Assembly: GCA_032717465.1 (NCBI GenBank)
Contig: JAVRFU010003718.1
Location: 3,460,445-3,524,444 of the forward strand
DNA: 64,000 bases
Direction: 5' to 3'
Origin: Coenobita brevimanus
Taxonomy: Eukaryota; Arthropoda; Malacostraca; Decapoda; Coenobitidae
Shown piece after piece: positions 1 through 9,073 of the stretch (the first letter of the stretch is position 1; every line of letters begins with the position of its first letter). The translations under genes and the position numbers were made by a program. The notes under the pieces are model-generated. The model saw nothing but the letters and a program-made list of their open reading frames with translations. It searched no databases and was not told where the DNA came from.

Positions 1-49
1 AAACAAAGATGGTGATGAAATGATCCATCATGTATTGATCATATTACAC
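1..49. repeat. Outer end of R' arm (truncated by window edge)
   Basis: These bases match 20,343-20,391, the outer end of the second R' arm, with a few substitutions. The match continues without a break into the RTE-like fragment at 50, as it does at 20,392. The window therefore starts inside one copy of the ~20-kb module. Confidence 0.75.
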
Positions 50-1104
50 TATATGGAGTGGAGGGAAAATTGTGGAGTGCTGTGAAGAGTATGTACCAGG
101 GAGCTAGGGCTACGGTGCCAGTGGATGGTGAGCTGAGTCAGTTCTTTAATGTCAATGTGGGACTGAAACAGTTATGTGATGTCTCCATGGCTGTTTAATA
201 TACTGTATACATGGATGGGGTTGCAAAGGAGGTGCAAGGTAGGGCAGTGGATGTGGGGGTGGCTCTAATGAATGAGGGTGAGATTTGGAAGATTCCGGTG
301 TTGCTGTTTGCTGATGATGCAGTATGTTGAGTGAGGATGAATGGGAGTTGCAAGATTTTGTGAATGAATTTGGGACAATGTGTAGGAGGAGGAATTGGAA
401 AGTTAATGTAAAAATAGGCAAAGTTATGGTGTTTGAGAGGAATGAAGTCACAGAGTGCGTAGTGAGGCTGGATGGTGAGGATATGGAGAATGTGAGTGCA
501 TTCAAGTACTTGGGTAGTGTGATGAGTAAGGATGGAACTTTGGGGAATGAAGTGCGTGAAAGGGTACAGCAGGGAAGGCAGGTTGTTGGTACACTGAAAG
601 CAGTGATGAGAAATAAGGAGGTGAGTATGGAAGTTAAGAAGTCACTCCATGACAGTATTGTGATCCCTACCCTGACGTATGGAAGCAAGGCGTGGATCTT
701 GCAAAAGGGGAACCAGTCAAGAGTAAGAGCAGTGGAAATGAGTTACTTGAGAGGAGTATGTGGAGTGACGTGGAGGGACAGGTTGACGAATGAAGAAGTG
801 AAGGAACGTTGTGGGGTGGATGTGGATGTGCTTGAGAAGATTTGGAGAAATAAACTCAGGTGGTTTGGACATGTGAAGAGAATGGAGAATGACTAAGAGG
901 GTGTATGTAGGTGAGGTGGAGGGAGGGAGAGGGAGGGGTAGACCGAGGATGAGGTGGAGGGATGGAGTTGAGAGAGATATGAGGGAGGGGAGGGTGAGTT
1001 GGGGGGAGGGTAGTCAAATGGTGGGTGACAGAGCGACTTGGAGGCGTTTTGTCTGCGGCCACCCTTTGCGGGATTAGGGCGTAGGGTTATAGATAGATAG
1101 ATAG
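50..1104 (+). mobile_element. RTE-II non-LTR retrotransposon, 3' half (copy A)
   Basis: The translated pieces match the RT catalytic region and C-terminal half of the RTE-like proteins elsewhere in the window. They include the LLFADDA box (motif C), KYLGSVMSKDG, LRWFGHVKRM and GRGRPRMRWRDGVE. The copy ends in a short GATA tail near 1,091-1,104, the tail type of RTE-clade elements. Homology starts abruptly at TATATGGAG (50), which is internal to the element. A one-base loss at the motif C box (near 327) and a deletion producing an early stop at 894-896 break the frame. The same lesions occur in the copies at 20,392 and 44,399. This is a dead fragment. Confidence 0.85.
324..896 (+). pseudogene. 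RTE-II RT C-terminal fragment
   Basis: This 190-residue frame starts just after the frameshifted motif C and runs through the thumb and C-terminal region. KVMVFERNEVTE, AFKYLGSVMSKDG and YLRGVCGVTWRDRLTNEEVKER are recognisable as equivalent to the RTE-I protein at 24.2-27.0 kb. It stops after the FGHVKRM motif. The rest of the C-terminus, with RGRGRPRMRWRDGVE and FVCGHP, continues in another frame at 889-1,077. The ATG is internal and is not a real start. Confidence 0.8.
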
Positions 1105-1609
1105 GCATTAATTAAACATATGAAACATGCATAACACTCATCTATCGGTGATAAGGTTGTGTTGCAAGAGGGAAGCTAGCAGTCTCCTGCTGAGCAGTGT
1201 TGCCAGATTCCCAAACCCATATTATCGTACCAGGCACGTTAAAATTATCACTTTTGGATCAAAATCATTTCATTCATAAACAAAGGCATTTCTTCACAGT
1301 GTTCCAAAATCTTTCTGCCTCTATAATATCCTCTTACCAGATCATCTCCATTCCCCCTGTACATGATCATCAACACTGAATCCTGTGTTGCCCCATGAGG
1401 AGCGAAAGTACCAGGGCCTAGGCAAGTTGGACCTGACATTTAAGATGAGAGTCAGCAGCCTCACTCATCCCTGAGTGGCATTACTTGAGCAATAAACCCC
1501 AACCACCCATCTGATATAAACCTGCACTGCCTCAATCCAAATGGAGTGCCTTAATTACCCACTAAATCACCAGGTGCCATAATTTGCTATGATTACCACC
1601 CAGCATAGT

Positions 1610-1640
1610 AAATGGTTTCCTGGTGTACAGGAAACCATTT
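1610..1640. repeat. Perfect 12-bp stem hairpin
   Basis: AAATGGTTTCCT (1,610-1,621) and its exact reverse complement (1,629-1,640) flank a 7-base loop. The copy at 46,076-46,112 has the same loop and a 15-bp stem. Confidence 0.85.
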
Positions 1641-1649
1641 GGCTTGTCA

Positions 1650-2130
1650 CACTTCTCTTGTCCACATATACAATTATACTATTCAGCCAATTATCTGGGA
1701 AAACACACTCATAAATAATCATATTTATAAAACCTGTAACTATCTTCACTCCTATATCTCATGAGGCCTTCTCCATTTCAGCAGTCAACCCAGACACAGT
1801 TGCTGCCTTCCCCACCTGCATCCCTCCTATTGCCCTGCTCACAGTAGCAGCATCAAGCAAAGGCCAACAGCCAAACGCTGGATCTGCTGGCTCCAAACCT
1901 TCCCTGTCCCAAACTCATCATTCAACAACCAGTTGTAATGCTCTCTCCAGGCATCTTGAATACCCTCACTGCCCACCACTAACTTTCCTTCAACATTCTT
2001 CACACACTGATATCCCAATATTCCCTCTTCATGTGATTTGCCACCTTAAGTATCATAGTCTTCTTCTGCACATTATTAAGGTTGTCAAGTAAATGTCTCT
2101 GAGACTCAGATTTTGCCCTGAAAACCTCTT
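1650..2130 (-). pseudogene. Ancient reverse transcriptase remnant, distinct family
   Basis: Read on the minus strand, three short pieces in the expected order resemble a non-LTR RT. They are DAWREHYNWLLNDEFG (near 1,910-1,970), GKAATVSGLTAEMEKAS (near 1,765-1,815) and FPDNWLNSIIV (near 1,665-1,700). The family pattern is linker W.EH...LL, then GKA.G..G...EM.KA, then P..W..S.I. The sequence differs from both RTE groups and from the CR1/L2 protein here, and it is broken by stops. It is therefore an old third element. The same remnant is present in block P at about 22.0-22.5 kb. Confidence 0.5.
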
Positions 2131-2199
2131 ATCTAGCCCTATGCTTGGCACTAAACTGTGAAACTATTTTGTAACAAGTCAGCCAAGCAGCATAATTTG

Positions 2200-2860
2200 T
2201 ATGAAAGTATAGTTCAGAAGAAATGAGCTGACAATTATCTTACCTAACTTCTTATACCAAGACGTAGACTCGTCACATACCGAACAAACCACATCCCTGA
2301 GTCGGTCAGTTAATAACGAGCATCGGTCACAAAGCCCTTTTCACACTCGCTGCACTTAATGTGAAAACTTGAATTTCACTGCCCCCTCATCATTACCATT
2401 TTTAGTTTTTGAATCACTGTCCAACAAAGACACTAGCCACATCATGTAACACCTAACACATTTTATCTCACTGTCCAAATCTTACTCTTGTTCGCATTAA
2501 GCTCCCACACCACACAATAAAGTTAGTGCGGAACTGCACACTCCGTTATTATATGAAAGGAAGGGCAAGGAAATAAATAAATAAATGCTTCTCAACACAA
2601 CAACAGTTAACACAACAGCTTAGGCAGGCAGCAGCTGGTATGGGACGTGGGTCATGTGGGTCAGCTTAGATTAAAGAACTCTACCAGCGACCAACAAAAG
2701 TACAACACAGGAGTTGAAAACAAATGAACCTACGTGGAAATCCACAAGCTAAATGCACCCACTTCCCACTCTGTTTCTCCCGTGCAACTGAGAGATATTA
2801 ACATGCTGGTGAATAATTAACAGAAAAATTAAACCTTTCTGTTATTGCACGATGGTTCTT
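2200..2860 (-). repeat. Inverted diverged relative of the 9.1-kb insertion
   Basis: On the minus strand this stretch parallels 9,165-9,790. Shared features are a CAGTTGCACGGGAGAAAC-like start, TTTTGTTGGTC, GACCCACRTGACCC, TTTATTTGCTTTATTCC-like and TGGTGTGGGAGCTTA, then a degenerate coding-looking stretch with KCSECEKGF. The Cys pattern hints at a zinc-finger/PHD-like remnant such as the ORF1 of some CR1/L2 elements. That reading is weak. Confidence 0.45.
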
Positions 2861-2880
2861 CCCTCTGCCCGAAACTGGGA

Positions 2881-3160
2881 CTCTGCTGTTGTTCGAGATA
2901 TTTTTCTGGCTCTCTGGAATATACCTACATCTTTAGGTGCTAAAACAGATCTGGATGATGACGATGATAACAATGTTGAATTGTAAATAACATTCAATAA
3001 AGTTTGTTTCATTTAACCTGGCCTCCCCATCACCCCTTACAGCCAGCCCAGTCCACAGGCAAAGACAGACAGAGAAAAAGGGCATAATATACCACATTAA
3101 AACCAACATCATCATCATCATCATCACCCCACCTCTATTCACACAAGCGTGCACACACAC
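2881..3160 (+). repeat. Leader region preceding CR1/L2 5' ends
   Basis: This conserved stretch recurs at about 23,230-23,477, 43,900-44,230 and 47,000-47,324. In two of those places it runs into a CATTATGAAGG...ACGACAG leader and the CR1/L2 endonuclease start. It contains ATTCAATAAAG, a CATCAT run and CA repeats at its end. In this copy it is joined at the CA repeat directly to an internal part of the CR1/L2 reading frame, so the element's 5' ~0.5 kb is missing. Confidence 0.55.
3105..3128. repeat. (ATC)n microsatellite
   Basis: An uninterrupted run of CATCAT triplets. The equivalent positions at 44,182-44,197 and 47,276-47,291 are shorter. Confidence 0.85.
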
Positions 3161-5028
3161 CAGCAAGGTTAGATTTACTGTTCACCAAAGAACCCGATGT
3201 AATAGAATCATTGGAATATCTCTGTCCTTTGGGAAAAAGTGATCACGTGGTCATTGAGTTCCAGATGTTAATAGGAAACGTCGAGCCAAGAGACGAGCTT
3301 CATAGACAGGGAAGATACAACTTTGGGAAAGCAAATTTTACAGGATTGAGAAACTTTTTTGAAAATGCGGATTGGAGAAAATTCAGAGAAACAAGAGAGA
3401 TACAGAGGAAGTGGGATATCTTTCTAGACCTCTATAATTTGGGAGTGGAAAAATTTGTACCAAGAGTAAGAGGGAAAAAAAATAGGAAAAAGGAGTGGTT
3501 TAATAGAAGGTGTATGATAGCAAAAAAAGAGAGAGATAAGGCGTGGAACAATTGGAGAAAGAGAGGTAACGACAGAACAAAGGAAGAATATAAAAGAACA
3601 AGAAACGAATACACAAGAATACGTAGGGAAGAAGAAAGGAATTTTGAAAAAGGTATAATTGACAAATGCAAGGATGAACCCAAACTGTTTTATAGATTTG
3701 TTAATGGCAAACTGAAACAAAAGGAAGGAATCACCAAGCTGAAAGTAGATGGAGAGGTCTTTAAGGATGCGGCAATGCAAGCAGAAATAATGAACAAACG
3801 TTTCCAGTCAGTTTTCACTAAAGAAAAGGAGCTTGTGGAAGGGGAGGGAGTGATTAGAAATGTTCCGGTGATGAAAGATATAAAAGTGGAGGTGCAGGGA
3901 GTGTATAAATTACTGGAAACTCAAGATGTAAGGAAAGCCCCAGGACCTGATGGAATTTCTAATTGGGTACTGAAGGAATGCAGAGAACAACTGGCGGATA
4001 AAATTCACAGCTTAATTGTATGCTCACTGGAAGAGGGGAAAGTGCCAAAAGAATGGAAGAGGGCAAATGTGGTACCAATTTACAAGGGAGGAAACAGGGA
4101 AGAACCCCTGAATTATAGACCAGTGTCTCTAACCAGCGTGGTCGCAAAATTGTGTGAGAGAATCCTGAAAGACAGATGGATAAAATATCTGGAAGAGATG
4201 AATATTTTGGCTGAATGTCAGTTTGGATTCAGAAGTGGAAGGTCATGTGTTTCTAACTTGTTGAGCTTTTACTCAAGAGCGATTGATGTGGTACAGGAGA
4301 GAGATGGTTGGGTGGATTGTGTGTACTTAGACTTAGAGAAGGCCTTTGACAAGGTACCTCATAAGAGACTAATGTGGAAACTAGAATATATAGGAGGACT
4401 AAAGGGGAAACTTCTGGAATGGATGAGAGACTTTTTGAGAGACAGACAAATGAGGACAGTAATAAAGGAAAAGATGTCTGGATGGAGGGAAGTAACAAGT
4501 GGAGTCCCTCAAGGCTCAGTGTTGGCGCCAGTAATGTTCCTGATTTACGTAAATGATATGGTAGATGGAGTGAACAGTTATGCAAGTCTGTTTGCTGATG
4601 ATGTAAAGATCTTGAGGAAGATAGAGGTTGAGGAGGATTGTAAAATACTGCAGGAGGATTTGGATAGGATACACAATTGGAGCCGGACGTGGGAAATGAA
4701 ATTTAATGTAAAGAAATGTAAAATATTGGAAATGGGTAAAAGTACCAGGAGACCATCACTGAATTATTTTTTGGGTAATGAATTAATCACAAAAAGGAGA
4801 GAAGAGAAAGATTTGGGAGTGCTGGTCCAAGATAGTTTGTCACCAGAAAAGCACATTAACAAGATAGTTGGAGAGACTTATAAGTTCTTGACTAACATAA
4901 GAGTAGCATTTCATTATATGGATGAGGAAATGATGAAAAAATTGATAGTGGCCATGATCCGCCCCAGGTTAGAATATGCAGCGGTAGTGTGGTCCCCACA
5001 CAAAAAGAAAGATAAAAAACAAGATTGA
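3161..5028 (+). pseudogene. CR1/L2 pol: endonuclease C-terminus plus reverse transcriptase
   Basis: The frame is open from the junction near 3,161 and has no true start codon. It begins with the end of the APE endonuclease (RLDLLFTKEP... then LGKSDHVVIEF, carrying the catalytic SDH). A basic linker follows, then the RT: RKAPGPDGISNWVLKE, ANVVPIYKGGNRE..NYRPVSL, the motif A aspartate in YLDLEKAFDKVPH, GVPQGSVLAPVMFLIYVND (motif B), SLFADDVKIL (motif C, FADD) and EKDLGVLVQDSL. A frameshift in an A-rich run near 5,000-5,013 introduces the stop, and the protein resumes in the next frame. All RT catalytic residues are present. The enzyme would nick target DNA and prime reverse transcription of the element RNA. 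This copy is dead. Confidence 0.85.
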
Positions 5029-5410
5029 GAGAATACAAAGAACAACAACCAAGATGGTCCCCAGTCTGACAGACCTGTCATACAGAGAGAGGCTGGAAAA
5101 ACTGGATTTGCCTTCGTTAGAGGAAAGGAGAAAGAGGGGAGACATGATTGCAGTGTTCAGGACCATGGTGGGAGTAGATAAAATTGACAAAGAAGATCTG
5201 TTTGTATGGGATAAGAGAGCAACAAGAGGACATGGAATGAAATTGAAAAAGTCAAGCTGCTTGAAGGATATCAAGAAATATAGCTTTCCTTACAGAAGTA
5301 TAGACTTATGGAATAGCCTGGACAAAGAGATCATCCAGTCTAAAAACTTAAACGAGTTTAAAGTTAAATTCGACTTATTGAGAAACAGCGACGGAAACCC
5401 ACGAGCATAG
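5014..5410 (+). pseudogene. CR1/L2 pol C-terminal domain
   Basis: This continues the pol protein after the frameshift, with KIERIQRTTTKMVPSL, YRERLEKLDLPSLEERRKRGD, LFVWDKRATRGHG and SFPYRSIDLWNSLDKEII. It is the usual C-terminal region of CR1/L2 proteins and ends at a TAG at 5,408. Confidence 0.8.
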
Positions 5411-5446
5411 TACATTCCGTGTATATCATAATTAGGTATATTCTTG

Positions 5447-5593
5447 AATATTTGGAACGACTTAGACAAAGAGGTGGTGCATGAGAAAAACATTCATGTG
5501 TGTAAAGGCAGACTTGATAAATGTAGATATGGAGACAGGACAACACGAGCATTGCTCAATTCCTGTATACTACAAATAGGTAAATACAAATAG
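5447..5593 (+). pseudogene. Second, duplicate CR1/L2 C-terminal module
   Basis: Downstream of the pol stop, an open 48-codon stretch reads NIWNDLDKEVV, then a K.RLDK segment, then YGDRTTRALLN. This is again the WN.LD.EVV...LD...GD...RA pattern that ends CR1/L2 proteins. It overlaps the 3' tail repeats. The element's 3' end looks chimeric, or a second element's 3' end lies behind the first. Confidence 0.65.
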
Positions 5594-5602
5594 GTAAATA
5601 CA

Positions 5603-6533
5603 TACATACATACACATTATGAAGGGAGAACGACAGAATAAAAAACAAAGTAAAATGACTGAATGTGGCATATGCTAACATAAATGGCTTAACCTCAGCA
5701 ATGCTGCAAATCAACAATTTCTTGACGGTAAATGAGCCCGATATTATGTGCTTCGTAGAGACCAAGCTAAGAAAGGATATTGATATCCATGTGGGAGATG
5801 GTAAATACAACTACAGAGAAGAGACTGAAAAGAAAAAACAGGAGGAGTGATCATAGCGGTGAAGAACAGCATAAATGTGAATAAAGATGAACTGGCAGAG
5901 AGTAGGGCTGAAGTGATAAATATGAAATTAGAAACTGGATATTCACCCTCAGACAAGGCTATGGAATGAGGGTGAATACCAGATGTTGTCAGAAATGGTT
6001 AGACACCTGCAGAAAGTGATTGGGAAAAGCAAAATATAGTCCTGGTGGGTGCCTTTAATTGTAAAGAGGTGAACTGGCAGGAGTGGGAATCAGGTGGTAG
6101 TTCGGATTCGTGGGGAGGAATATCATTAAACATGTCAATGAATGATGTCAAACACCCAGTGGCTCAAAGAATAAACTACATTTAGAACTGATGACACACC
6201 AGCAAGACTAGATTTACTACTAACCAAAGAATCTGACACAATGGAATCTCTGAAATATCTGTGTCCTATTGGAAAAGTGATCATGTGGTCATTGAGTTCC
6301 AGATGATAAAAGGGAACGTGGTGCCAAGAGATGAGCTTAGGCAGGGAAGATACAACTTTGGTAAAGCAAACTTTACAGGACTGAGAAAAGGTTTTAAAAA
6401 TGTAGATTGAAGAAAATTCGGAGAAACAAGGGAGATGCAAAGGAAGTGGGATATCTTTCTTGACCTCTATAATTAGGGAGTGGAAAAATATGTGCCATGA
6501 GTAAGGGGGAAGAAAACAGGAAAAAGGATTGCT
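5603..6533 (+). mobile_element. CR1/L2 copy 2, 5' part
   Basis: It opens with CATACATACA, CATTATGAAGG and a purine-rich leader, then endonuclease-like coding: AYANINGLTSAMLQINNF and EPDIMCFVETKL (the ETK carries the catalytic Glu). A frameshift near 5,838 is followed by GGVIIAVKNSINVNKDEL. Further EN pieces include LDLLLTKESDT and SDHVVIEFQM. The copy is interrupted at a TTTAA by the piggyBac-like insertion and resumes at 8,510. Confidence 0.75.
5665..5850 (+). pseudogene. CR1/L2 APE endonuclease N-terminal fragment
   Basis: This is a 61-codon remnant. The ANINGL box (APE motif with catalytic Asn) and CFVETKL (catalytic Glu) are visible. No convincing ATG lies in frame. The stop at 5,848 is followed by the continuation in another frame. 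The same segment occurs at 44,289-44,398 and 47,383-47,496. Confidence 0.7.
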
Positions 6534-6537
6534 TTAA

Positions 6538-8505
6538 CCCCTACACCGCGGGCTTGTTTACCAATGACTTGCGTGTGCCGCGGGGTTATTTGGGCTCCGA
6601 CAGACTCTCAAAAAATATTTGCCAAAAATCAGTTATTAGTCCTAGAATAATAAAATTACATATGCTTATGGCACATACCTTCAGCTTTCTCCTGGAATGA
6701 TTGTTGAGCCTTCGTCGGTTACCGTAGGACTTGTGGAGACCTCTGAAGTAGGGTAACGAAGTCTCCACTTTACACTTCCGGACAACCCGTAATATGATTA
6801 CCACAGTCAGATACAAACACTATAAACACTATTCTACAATTTTCAAGTAGTTTGGGATCCATACTCAAAAAAAAAAACACTGTGAAAGCAATGGAAATTA
6901 CGAGCGCGTCTGATCGTCGCACTGGCACTAGTTCGCTTTTGTTACTCTGTCATTTATTATTCATAAAACCCCTCACACTTTATATTTCTATTACTATATA
7001 ACACTTATATATATCTACAGTCTTTATCCATAAGTTTCCTTCAGTAGTATTAGTTTATTGTCACTGTAGGGATTCAATTTCTTTCAGTAAAATACGTAGC
7101 ATTCACTTTCTCGTCCTGTATACTGGCATTGAGAGTGAATGTCACTTTCATCTTCACTCTCATAACTCATAGCATTCAGACATGCTAGAGTGAAACTTTC
7201 ACTTTCATTTCTCCTAGGGTATATACTCGTATTCTTATAATACTACTCATTTACATTTCTATTTACGTTCTCTATTTTATTTACATTATTTACATTTCTA
7301 TTTTATTTAACTGTGTTGTGCACTGTCACTTGAAATAACTTATAAAACTATTTTCCATTGTTCACGTATATTTACATTCATTACTTTCACTTGCTGTTTA
7401 CACATTATTTACACATTATTTACAATTCCACTTCCACTGTTTTACTCAATAGAAAGATCGTAGTCACTCTTTTATCAATTGTCAGCCCTTTACCTCTTTC
7501 CACACGAGGTTTAGTAGGGGGTAAAGGTCACAGGGCCATTTGCATGGGGGTGAAAAAAGGCCTTGAAGTCAGCAAGAAGAAACATACGTACCCTCGCTTC
7601 GTAAGATGAGACTAAACTGATAACGGAGGGCCAGTGTGGAGGCCTGCTTTAGGGGTTATTCAGAGTTACCAATGTTGGTTCTTGAAACAGCTAAGTCTAG
7701 CACTCATATGATTGGCAGGAAATCTAGACAATACATTATAAATTTGGTAGTTCCAGGTGAATGTAAATATCACTTAGGCATCTCCCTTCCCTCCTTACAT
7801 GTATATTTATTGCGAAAATAGATTAGAGGCCTACTTAGAAGATATATATTCAGAGCTACCAATATTAGATCTTGAAACAGCTTTGTCTAGCACTGATATG
7901 ATTGGCAGGAAATCTAGACAATACATTATAAATTAGGTAGTTCCAGGTGAATGTAAATATCACTTAGGCTTCTCCCTTCCCTCCTTACATGTATATTTAT
8001 TACGAAAATAGATTATACGGCATATTTCAAGGGGAAAAAAACAGCGAAAATTAGCGAACGAGTGCACGTGAGGTGTTGTCAGGTGATAATTAGCCAATTC
8101 CAGGTGTATGGCACTCTCACTTACCTTATTTCTTTATTGTATATATTATTTGGTATAAGAATAGGACATAGGGCTTATTTCAATGGATGAATTCAGTGAA
8201 AAATTCCAGGGAAGATTTACTTAGCGTAGCACGGCCGGGCAGGCGAGAGGATAGGGTAATGGAGGGGGGGTAGGGAGGGGAGTCAAGAACGGGAAGAAAT
8301 GGCTAAATTGTCAACAATGGATGGGAGTACAGATGAGATTAGGAGTGCTGACTAGTGTTGGACATTGGCAGTACTGATAGATGATACAAGCCCCCACTTC
8401 AAAGCCCGGGCGAATTCAAAATAACACAGAATCACAAAAGCGACGTCCCGCGGTATGATCCCTTGCTCCCAAGCGTCACGAAAGTGACGCCCCGCGGTTA
8501 AGGGG
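6538..8505. mobile_element. piggyBac-like non-autonomous element
   Basis: The element is flanked by TTAA on both sides (6,534-6,537 and 8,506-8,509), the piggyBac-superfamily target duplication. The termini are inverted: CCCCTACACCGCGGGC on the left against CCCCTTAACCGCGGGGC read from the right. The flanks join cleanly into one CR1/L2 frame, as can be seen against the unbroken site near 3,500-3,512 in copy 1. Length is 1,968 bp. No transposase frame is visible. Inside, a ~190-bp segment is duplicated in tandem. Confidence 0.75.
7640..8018. repeat. ~190-bp tandem duplication
   Basis: The stretch beginning near CAGAGTTACCAAT (7,661) recurs 190 bases later (7,851) with few substitutions. Both halves carry TTGGCAGGAAATCTAGAC and end in TACATGTATATTTATT. 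It lies within the piggyBac-like element. Confidence 0.85.
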
Positions 8506-8509
8506 TTAA

Positions 8510-9073
8510 CAGAAGGAGTATGAAAGGAAAAAAAAAAAAGGGAGGGACATGGCATGGAACTGGAGAAAGAGAGGTAATATTAGAACAAAGGAAGAATATA
8601 CAAGAACTAGAAATGAATAAACAAGAATAAGTAGGGTGGAAGAAAGGAACTTTGAAAAAGGTATACTTGACAAATGGAAGCAAGAACCCAAGTTGTATTA
8701 TATGTTTGTTAATGGCAAATTGAAACAAAAGGAAGGAATCAACAAACTGAAAGTAGAAGGAAAGGTCTATAAAGATGCGGCAATGCAAGTTGAAATGATG
8801 AACAAAAGTTTCAAATAGGTTTTCGCTTAAGAAAGTGATTTCGTGGAGGGGAAGGGAGTGACTAGAATTGTTGTGATAAAAGATGTAAAAGTGGAAGTGA
8901 AGGAAGTGTATAAATTACTGGAAATTCAAGATGTAGGGAAAACTCCAGGGCTGGGCAGAATCACTAACTGGGTACTGAAGCGATCCAGAGAACAACTGGC
9001 AGATAAAATTCACAGTTAAATTGTGTTTTCTCTGAAAGAAGTGCCAAGAGAATGGAAGAGGGCCAATGTGGTA
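8510..9073 (+). mobile_element. CR1/L2 copy 2, middle part
   Basis: This continues the frame interrupted at 6,533: RNFEKGILDKWKQEPKL, FVNGKLKQKEGINKLKVEG and KDAAMQVEMMNKSFK, then an RT start with stops. It ends at GTGGTA (9,073), which corresponds to VVPIYKG of copy 1, where another insertion begins. The same segment occurs at 28,596-29,001 and 50,690-51,066. Confidence 0.8.

Larger units (their letters stand above)
1105..2880. repeat. Block P, non-coding dispersed repeat (copy A)
   Basis: This block is repeated at 21,485-23,477 with only scattered differences, and at 45,574-47,324 with more divergence and a ~300-bp deletion. It follows an RTE-II 3' tail in each copy. It has no intact frame. 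It contains a hairpin (1,610-1,640), a minus-strand remnant of a reverse transcriptase (about 1,650-2,130), and a minus-strand stretch (about 2,200-2,860) that resembles the insertion at 9,074-10,448. A 190-bp inverted relative of its first part lies at 59,291-59,481. Confidence 0.8.
3161..5602 (+). mobile_element. CR1/L2-group non-LTR retrotransposon, 5'-truncated (copy 1)
   Basis: A long pol frame is followed by a 3' end with two copies of an AAATAGGTAAATAC-like repeat (5,573-5,602). This style of tail, short direct repeats instead of poly(A), is known from L2/CR1-type elements. The 5' truncation lies in the endonuclease at a CACACAC junction. It is the longest and best-preserved CR1/L2 copy in the window. 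A second CR1/L2 copy follows head to tail at 5,603. Confidence 0.85.

Noticed and set aside
152..688. Minus-strand 178-codon frame, repeated at 20,494-21,030
   Set aside because: Antisense of the RTE-II RT fragment; its conservation only reflects DNA duplication.
2933..3166. Minus-strand frame with a Met run and cysteines (also 44,026-44,301, 47,101-47,331)
   Set aside because: Encoded by the ATC microsatellite and leader; no homology I recognise. Its repetition follows block P duplication.
5054..5410. Separate small gene downstream of the CR1 frame
   Set aside because: It is the C-terminal continuation of the same protein after a frameshift in an A-rich run.
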